The notes under the pieces are model-generated. The model did not search any database. It saw nothing but the letters and a program-made list of their open reading frames with translations, and was not told the origin of the DNA. The position numbers and the translations under genes are program-made. Shown one piece after another: positions 56,114 through 64,000 of a stretch of DNA of 64,000 nt (the stretch's first letter is position 1; each line of letters begins with the position of its first letter). This DNA is from Campanula takesimana (taxonomy: Eukaryota; Streptophyta; Magnoliopsida; Asterales; Campanulaceae), in contig JAOWBW010000158.1 of the NCBI GenBank assembly GCA_026119855.1, positions 742,976-806,975 of the forward strand, read 5' to 3'.

Positions 56114-56629
56114 TAATATGAATTAATAAGACGAGATGAAGGGCGAGATCAAAAATGCAAGCAATATAAATAAAATATGTGTGAAGTGCAAAATATCTGA
56201 AATAATCTTAAATAACTTCATAAACATGGATCATTAATAATGAACCGACGGGCAATAATGATTACGAGCTGGACTGCCACACAGTCCAACCACAGAACCT
56301 TAGATCCGTTTGTACATGCGTAAAGCGATCTCAAGTCATAAATCTTGTTGGCCATGAGAAACAGTGAGGCAAGTTGTGCTTGGCAAAGCTTTCAAATTAG
56401 AGCATTGGAAATTTTAGGCATATGGAAGTTGACTCGAAATATATATTTGCATTAATCTAATTATAAAAGAAAATCAAGCAAAAAAAAAAACAAAAACAAA
56501 AACTTACTATCTCCTTCTAAATAAATATTTACTATTTTTTTAAAAAATAAAATAAATGTTTATTATGAGTCAAAAAGTAAATTAGTGAAGATACTTCCAT
56601 ACTGACCAATATTCTTGTCATGTTCACAG
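56114..56629. other. Unassigned stretch
   Basis: No gene or transposon end recognised between the Helitron-like end and the duplicated gene block. Confidence 0.35.
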
Positions 56630-57698
56630 CAAGAAAAATTATTTTGTTCTCTCACATTTTCATTTCATATTTCAAGAACAACTTAAACAACATTTTATTT
56701 CATATATTTATGAAATCAAATTTATTCACGGGACATTGTATTTATAGCCAATCATATATTTTCACCCAAGCTGTAGGAGAACCGTTGGATTTAGACATAT
56801 AAAATCCATCACTCTTCACTAACCAGTGACATTCCCCAAGAAAGTGAACTATGAAATAACAATATCTGCTCAACTTTTCATCATACACATTGAAATGTTT
56901 GTTGTGTGTACCCCATCGAAAATAAGCATAAAACAGAGTGCGGCCATCAATCCTGCTACAAAAACTAAAATTATAATTTGTATGAGGTTGAATGATATGG
57001 TTCCCAAGATCATCGTCACCTGATTTTACATGAACCTCAATATTGGAGCCTAAGATCTCATTAGTAATAAAAATTCTATACTTAATGGTCCTGAAGCAAC
57101 CATTGGTTGAGCTAACTATGGAAAAGGCTAGCAATAGAAAAAATAAGACATTTCTCATGGTATAGCTAAACGTTGTATTTTTGAATAACTTCTCAAGCAT
57201 TTTATTGAGTTTTTTGCTATGTAACATACAACGAAATTATAGAGTATGTGAATACAATTATTACATTTAATTTCATTATTGAATGTGAGTTATCTTAGAA
57301 TTTGATTCTATCTTATGTTTACGATCTATGTTTAACTTTATAATCTATATTAACTAATTAGTAACATTTACAATCCTTAATTAACTTTATAATCCATGTT
57401 TAGTTTTACAATTCAAATTTAACATCATAAACATCTTTCGACGATGTTTCCTACTGATACCAGAAACGTAGAGAAGATAGGAGGAAAACCCAAGTGAGGC
57501 TTTGAAAGTGATACACACTCAAATGCACTTTGGATGAGTAAACAAAGAAGAAATTTATCTTCTATATTATGCCTATGACTCAGACTTGGACGTGATCATG
57601 ACTTTTTAGTAAACAATGGAACCGATAATGTAATTTTCTTAACATTCAACAAAATAAGTGTTATGTTTACCTTATATAATATTTTATTGTTAGTCTTT
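56630..57698. repeat. Duplicated gene block, copy 2
   Basis: Matches 37865-38903 including both flanks of the S-protein homologue. It lacks the copy A segment that borders copy 1. Confidence 0.88.
56742..57158 (-). CDS. Secreted S-protein homologue, second copy
   Basis: A single-exon secreted protein of 138 residues, started at 57158 (MRNVLFFLLLAFSIVSS) so that the signal peptide is at the N-terminus; 23 further codons are open upstream. Four cysteines (NGCF, FSFC, RYCYF, GECHW) and the motifs RIFITNEI, HVKSGDDDLG, FSFCSRIDG and SDGFYMSK match the copy at 37978-38391. Differences are mostly single residues (for example YYAYFQWGTRNKS against FYAYFRWGTHNKH) plus one extra residue after NGCF. 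The intact frame with mostly conservative changes suggests both copies are or recently were under selection. Role beyond the family is unknown. Confidence 0.93.
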   Translation of the reverse strand: MRNVLFFLLLAFSIVSSTNGCFRTIKYRIFITNEILGSNIEVHVKSGDDDLGNHIIQPHTNYNFSFCSRIDGRTLFYAYFRWGTHNKHFNVYDEKLSRYCYFIVHFLGECHWLVKSDGFYMSKSNGSPTAWVKIYDWL

Positions 57699-58423
57699 TA
57701 TTTATTTATATCTTATTTGTATTAATATTAACATTGTATTATATTTAAAGATATTTTTTTTCAAATAAATAGCAATTTTTAAATTTCCTAAATTATAGCA
57801 TTGTAATTTAAGACTTCCTAAAATGTTCTTGAGTCTTTTAAATATGTATATTGATTATATTTTTTAATATGTATCAAAAAATTAAAATTGTTAAATATTA
57901 TGAAATGATTGGAATAATGATTTCATAAATACGTAGTACATGTGATTAAGACCTATCAATTTTGATTAACCTGCAGATATTTTAGAAAAATTGAAGACAC
58001 AATATGGTTTGATGAAATTAATAAAATTCTGAATGTTTATTTTGTTTTCAAGACATATACTCTTTTCAGTTACTTTTCCCGTCACATAATGACCACTAAT
58101 TTTTGATAAGAAAAAAACATCTCAAAATATTTGTCTATTTTATTACAATTTTCTATAATTATCTTAAAAAATAATAATTTTCAACACTTACTTATACAGT
58201 AGTCATATGAAGATATAAGAAGGATAAGGATGGTTAATGTATTGTATTTTTCTACTAAAATGACAAAAAAATAGAAAGAACAAATGGACATTTTTTAAGG
58301 AGGAAATATGAAGTTAAAGCTCTGGAAAAAATATAAATAGTACGACATTAATATTAAATTGACTTACCGGTGACATTGAAAATATATATTACCTTATTTA
58401 ATATAAATAGAAAATAATGTTTA
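57699..58423. other. Unassigned AT-rich stretch
   Basis: Very AT-rich; no gene, RNA or clear transposon terminus seen. Confidence 0.35.
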
Positions 58424-59889
58424 TGTTGGTGTGTATGTTTTGGACACGTTAATAGAACGATGTTATGATATCATTTATATTCATTTATAAAGAGATGTTA
58501 CTTGATTATTATCTGTTATTACATGGTTTGTATAAATAATATCGTCCCTAGTTACTTGTAAAGAACTAGTATGAGCTTAATATGATCATAAGATGATCAT
58601 GTGCATGGTGATGCGGATTAAAATTGTAGGCACTTGTTGGAGAACAAAGTGCTGGATTGACATGTTATGAGATTTATGTCATGTCAAATGTCATAATTGA
58701 ATCTCATTATAATTATATCATTAGAATCCTTAGACCTGAAGTTATTACGGTATTCCACATGAACATTATGTTTAACGTAGTCAAACATTACTTTTAACCG
58801 GGTAGTTATAAATGCTATGATTGGCATAATCAGAAACATGTAGGGAAGTGTGATAAGCTAAGAAGGGATTTGTCCCTCTGCGTGAAAAATGTCAAGCTTG
58901 GTTCACTCGATGAATAATATTGATGAAAATGTATGGTCATACTCAAGTGAATTGATTAGATCAATCCCTCTGGATTACCAATAAATTCGGAATCGAAAAT
59001 AGCATTGAACAATATAAGTTGACCATGGACCATGACTTACGATCAACAGACATCGTGAGACAAAGGGTTTGTGATATGTTCTATAAGAAAATATCAAACT
59101 TTGATAAGTTATATTATTTGAGTAATCATAATGACATCCTAGAATACGCTTATGATTTATGAGATCGACTTGATCGGACTCATTGCCAACATAATATAAT
59201 CCTATAGGGTCACACACAAAAAAATGAATCAAGTTAAAAGGAAAAAATGGATTTTTCAGACTGCACGGCCGAGCACCCCATATGCCTCGACCGAGCAAAG
59301 CTAAGTCGAATGCATTGCTTCTAAACAGGTGATGCTCGCCCGAGCAGATCATATGACTTGGATGAATATGTGCTGGGTCGGGCCTGGTTGGGTGAATTCG
59401 AGGGGTTATGGGATTTAGACTAATTATCTTTAACAATTAAGGACTAATAAGTATAAATGCATCCTTATTCAACCTTAATCAGTACCATAACATCCTATTG
59501 TGTTTAAGAAACATATTTTTTAATCTAAGATCTAAAATCAAATATTAAGAACACCAAAATTCATATAGCCTTAAAAATTAGAAATTCGATTCTAATGTTT
59601 GGATTTAGCAATCCGGTTCAAGAAGGTGTTCTTGAAATTCGTTCGGGTGTGGATACTTGTAGGGGTTGTTTCTTTTAGCATCTTCAAGTTTGTGTTTCCA
59701 AGATCGCTAATAAGAAGATTCAAATCTTAAAGTTGAAAGATTCAAGACCCGAAGTTTTTAAAGCATAAAAAAAACGGTTAGTATTATAAATTCATCTTGT
59801 ATTTAATCTAACTATCATGAACAGATCCGGACTCTTGAGTTTTGTTTTGTTGTTTGTTTCCGCTGCGCATGATCCCTCAAAACTCAACA
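58424..59889 (+). mobile_element. 5' LTR of a degraded LTR retrotransposon
   Basis: 1466 bases from TGTTGGTGTGTATG to AAAACTCAACA. It is followed after one base by TGGTATCACAGCCC (59891-59904), close to the initiator tRNA-Met primer-binding site (TGGTATCAGAGC). It is the same family as the solo LTR at 39864-41343. The TGTTG..CAACA ends and this primer fit Ty1/copia. Both the LTR (59265-59350) and the region after it (60255-60350) hold CTCGACCGAGCA / TGCTCGCNCGAGCA words. Confidence 0.85.
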
Positions 59890-61303
59890 GTGGTATCACA
59901 GCCCCTTTCATTGATGATTATTTTAATAGTATCATGTTATATATATGATCTAGCATGATTTGAATTTAGAATTATGATATTTATGTGTTTTGTTTTTGAA
60001 ACAATTATATGGGATATATGATGATCATGAATGTATTATATGAGATCTAAAATTCCAATATTAATGAGATAAATATATTTCATCGGATCATTATATGTTA
60101 ACTTGATTATCATGTTGATGATCTTTGATTCTTGAATAAATTGTTTAATCTGGGTTTGATGATCATGACGATTCGATCATTCATGAACACCGAATCCTAA
60201 CCGAATCAAGAAAGTAATTATACAACAGATTTGGAATCTACAAAATCTGATCCCCATCGCGCACGACCTAGCATCCCTTGCGACTCGACCGAGCAAGATG
60301 TTGCTCGCACGAGCAGCCCTCTATACTCGATCGAGCACGTGCTGCTGGGATTCAATTTTTTTTAATTACAATCAGATCTTGTAAATTCCTAATTTGCATG
60401 TATAAACTATAGTAAGCCTGTATAAAATCTCATGATTCATAATTATGTTCATGAATATTATACATTAATTAATTTGATTAATTAAGTGATCAACCCATGC
60501 TTACATGTTTATATTGTATGCGTATAAATATGTTGTTATGCTATATGATTGAATTTTCATGTTAATATTTAAGTTATGTATCAATCCATGATTAAAATTC
60601 TTGTGATTACACGAATAGTTTTACGTAGGCTACGCCATAGCGAGGTGCATTAGTTTTATTTTTGTATGAGCAAGATGGGGAAATGTGATTCATATGCGTT
60701 TAAAATAGTTTGACTTAATTAGGCTATCAAAACAGTTCTGGTCTTAAGACACAAGATGAGATTAAAGCATGCTTTTTACATATGATGTCTAAAAAATCTC
60801 ATAAAGGATATAAGAGTCATATATGATATGACTGATAAGGAGTTATCTACCTAAATAACTTAGTTTTAAGTAGTCTGCCATAGCCGACTCATTCATACTT
60901 CGAAAAACTTTTGCCCAGATCCTAAGCCTTGTAACACTAAGTTTCTTGTGCTCTCAACTTCACAGATTCAAAGAGCTCAGAAATTCTAAGACACACACAC
61001 ACACACACCTCTTAAAGATTTGATCATTTAGATCTTATTTTTTGAGATGCACCAGTTTAGTCTAGGATTTGTACTTCAAAGCATAAATTTGAGTTTTGAT
61101 TCATTGTAATCTTGTAAAAGCTCCTCAATATAAAGCTCAAAGTTAGAAAATCCAAGACTAACCATCTTGGTAGAGGACGTAGATCTTTTCACGATCGAAC
61201 CTTACCAAATAGCTTGTTCTTATTTTATGCTCATACATTTCTGAATATCTGCTTTGTTTTATCTTTGTAGATTCTATCGCATTAACTGAACTGTGTTTTG
61301 TAT
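59890..61303. other. Internal remnant of the LTR retrotransposon and unassigned sequence
   Basis: Begins with the primer-binding site and the CTCGACCGAGCA cluster near 60290. No Gag or Pol frame and no second LTR were found, so the element is deleted or continues in an unrecognised form. A CA microsatellite lies at 60992-61008. Confidence 0.45.
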
Positions 61304-61635
61304 TAGGGATTGCCAACTCCAGTTCCGGTTCGGCATATAGGTGAACCTTAACCGGCCCTTGCTTACCCCGGATCCGGTTACCACAGTCCGGTTCCGGTTA
61401 CCACAATCCGGTTCCGGTACGGTTCTGGTCCGGTTCCGGTCAATAATGAATAAACAAGTTAAAAATTATTAAAAAACACGGGATTTCTGGTCCGGTTCGC
61501 CATTTATGTGAACCTTAACCGGCCCGGATGACTGGCGGTTCCGGTTACTCCGGTTCCGGTTTACTCGCCGGTTTGCTCCGGTTTTAGGCTTCTCCGGTCC
61601 GATTTTCTGGTTCCGGGCTGGTTTGGTCATCCCTA
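61304..61635. mobile_element. hAT-like short element, 332 bases
   Basis: Ends TAGGGATTGCCAACTCC and GGTTTGGTCATCCCTA, with an 8-base near duplication (TTTTGTAT against GTTTGTAT). The inside is made of CCGGTTCCGGTTACC words on both strands. Its ends resemble those of 42375-43262. Confidence 0.78.
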
Positions 61636-62503
61636 GTTTGTATGCTATTGCCTTAGTACCATTTTACACAACTCTTTACGCATTTAACTTAGCGTGCGCT
61701 TTCACTCCTGCGCAACATTTTCTGCGCAGCAGTACTCCCTGCTTAAATTTTCGCTGTGCATTTCACACTCTTACTGTGCGCTATACTTAGCCAAATTGAG
61801 AGTTGTGCGCATTAGCCATTCCTTTGCAAAAGGGTTTGAAAAGTTTCAAAACAACTATTTACCCCCCTTCTAGCTATTTTTCATACCATTGTTTCCGTTT
61901 TGGTACCAACAAGAACCTTGCATAATTTGATCATGAAGAGAAGTTAGTGATCTATATGGTGCAATGAAGATAACAAATGATGATATTAATATTGAATAAT
62001 ATACAAAACGGGGGATTCGATAAGTTTAGTGCATTGTAAAATAATTTAATGACCCAATATTGGATATTAGTCCGCGTATAAATATATGATTGATATGTGG
62101 TGTGGTAGTTCGGTCTTTGTAGTTAGGTTTGATGGTTTATTCCATTTGGTTCAGTTTAAAGGGATTAGACCACAAAATAAATCAAAAGATGTAGTTCACC
62201 AATTTATGAGATTGAACCAAACTAAATTATGTAGTCTCGTTCATCCACAAAACTAATCAATCACCAAAAAAAAAAAAAAAGGCGGTAAAATAGAAAAAAA
62301 ATTCACAAACCTAATCATAAACCAATATTTTTTAGTTTAATAGGTAGTAAAAACTAGTGGCGAGCTTGGAAATTTCGGTAAGGGAATCAAGATTGCTTTT
62401 AGAATAATTATTATAATTGAGATATTAAATTTAGCATACAAATACAAATGGGTCAAAATAGAATTTTAGTGCATAGTTTTCTCAGCATCAATGGCGTCAA
62501 AGC
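61636..62503. other. Unassigned stretch
   Basis: The first 250 bases hold several GTGCGC / GCGCA words (61690-61810); an A15-type run is at 62266. No gene seen. Confidence 0.35.
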
Positions 62504-62760
62504 TATTCCCTCCATCCCAGAGTATATGTCCATATTTCTTTTTTAGTTTCTCAGAGTATATGTCCACTTTCTAAAATAGAAAATAATATTTACTATTCCT
62601 CCCACTCATTCTCTCCTACTTACTTTTATACTCACAACACCAATCAACTTACTATTCCCTCTCACTCATTTTCTTTTCTACTTTACTTTTACACTCACAA
62701 CACTTAAATTACTTCTTTTATTTCTTAATATCCGTGTACATGGGAGAGTGACCATATGTT
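62504..62760. mobile_element. Stowaway-like MITE, right end cut
   Basis: Left TATTCCCTCCATCCCAGAGT with ATATGTCCAT; the right arm GACCATATGTTA is all that is left, directly before the 40-base repeat at 62760. Related to 49957-50235. Confidence 0.65.
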
Positions 62761-64000
62761 AGGTAAATTGTATATAACAATAGAAAAGGTTTTCTTGAAC
62801 CTCTTTAGACAGAGGGTGGTTATCCCGGATAGCCATTTATTCTTCTTCTACAAATTTCTTGTAAGTCCACTCCATGTTGTCAACAATGTCTTTGAATCAC
62901 TTGTGTGAATATTGTTGCCCTTCTTGTTATCTTTAAAGCTCTTCTAGTTATCCTTCCTTGGAAACCGTCATTCTTCTCGTTAATTCTCTAACGATAACGT
63001 CATTCGGTTGTCCATCATCATTGGCTCGCATTTGTCAAAACATTCAAGAAAACGTAAATATCTTCTTGCGATTGTTAGGTAAATTGTATATAACAATAGA
63101 AAAGGTTTTCTTGAACTTAACGATAATGACAAATATATAATAAACATAATAAACTTAACGGGGCAGAAAATAATGATAAGCTATAAATGCAAATATTAAA
63201 TCAAACCGGGCAATAAACGAAGTCGAGTCTTGTGTTGGACACAATCTCCGCAAGAAGATATTGCCCCGCACTGGTGCTAACGGTCAGCGGAAATCTTCTC
63301 TCAAGATGAAACGACTTTACAATCGTTAATAGAAGCACTTCAAATTAACGATTTCGGCGAACGTAACAGTGTTTGACACTTCCATACATTGAAGAAATCT
63401 TATGCAACAAGATGCTACTGTCTTCTAACAGATGCCTTGAGAATTCCTTTGAATTCTAACAGAATTCCATCGAATTCAGTTAAGTATTTAACCAAATTCG
63501 TTAACTCAGTTAAATATGTGCTTCTCTACTTCTGAATTGAAGAGAGAGTGCTTTGTGTGATGATGAGTGACTGAGTTGTGATCGGAGCGAGAATGTCAAA
63601 CCTGGTGGGGCCTTATATAGTTAATGAAGAGATAGGGTGCCTTTTGGGGAATAGGCATATTTGGTGTCCATTGGTTTCTGGCCGTCAGATCTGGTCAAGA
63701 TGAAGGGCTGTGATCAGTTGGACCGACCCAGCTAGACTACCCGCACATTCGGAAGGACGAGGGTCAGCACGAACCGACACGACCCTTGCTGCTCCGATCC
63801 GCACCAGATCTTCTGGAACTTTCTTGAACCCGGCCCAAACCCAACCTGCGAGCCCGAACCGGCCCACGCGCCAAGAACCATTCTGGACCGAGCCACCAAC
63901 CATGACACGGGCCGGATCACCATCGAGCCCACCTTTGCCAAAAATTTAAGCTCTACAGCTCCCAGCGACCGATGCAAAGTGCAAAGTGCGCCCTAAACCG
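62760..64000 (-). mobile_element. LTR-like retroelement remnant on the minus strand, runs off the window
   Basis: Read on the minus strand the segment has a GC-rich upstream part (64000-63700), CTATATAAGGCCCCACC (about 63605-63621 on plus), a leader and then an internal part. A 40-base direct repeat (TAGGTAAATTGTATATAACA continuing to TTGAAC) occurs at 62760-62800 and 63076-63117. The layout suggests an LTR with promoter, but neither LTR end was fixed and no protein domain was identified. Confidence 0.45.

Noticed and set aside
58975..59436. A 153-codon open frame on the minus strand
   Set aside because: Inside the copia-like LTR, with no domain and no matching frame in the related solo LTR.

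Overview
The window is nuclear DNA of a flowering plant, most likely a eudicot. The protein-coding genes have many short exons with GT-AG introns. They belong to plant families (MLO, ATL RING-H2, plant S-protein homologues) or to conserved eukaryotic ER pathways. The spaces between exons are full of plant transposons: Stowaway MITEs with CTCCCTCCGTCCC ends, MULE foldbacks, hAT and CACTA elements, TRIMs and LTR retrotransposons. No bacterial operon, CRISPR array or rRNA was seen.

Gene-dense part (1-32.4 kb, all genes on +): the last exon of an MLO gene (128-498, frame broken); a 10-exon DHHC S-acyltransferase (2146-12238, one base missing in its last exon); a complete 14-exon MLO gene (13110-17270); a complete 10-exon ribophorin I/OST1 gene (18983-26240); and a complete 8-exon ALG2 mannosyltransferase gene (27206-32375) with one GC-AG intron. 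OST1 and ALG2 act in the same ER N-glycosylation pathway and lie under 1 kb apart head to tail. I rebuilt exon borders from splice signals, reading phase and family conservation; the phases close for MLO, OST1 and ALG2.

Repeat-rich part (32.4-64 kb): a gypsy-type LTR; a MULE foldback nested in another inverted-repeat element; two copies of a secreted S-protein homologue gene (37978-38391 and 56742-57158, both minus) about 19 kb apart; a duplicated flanking segment carrying a 1.48 kb solo LTR and a small MULE MITE, each with a target-site duplication; a GC-rich hAT element; a 5.9 kb non-autonomous LTR retrotransposon (43660-49542) on the minus strand; an intronless ATL-type RING-H2 ligase gene (50525-51040); a TRIM solo LTR; a CACTA element that split a Stowaway MITE; a palindromic AT-rich array before a Helitron-like 3' end; and a 5' LTR with primer-binding site at 58424.

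The most useful observations are two single-base frame breaks in otherwise conserved genes, a 1.16 kb near-perfect palindrome inside an intron, several dated nested insertions with empty-site proof, an inverted-repeat family with AAAACGCGTTTT ends, and a self-complementary tandem array. I did not find a clearly new biological system; the novelty is in mobile-element structure.
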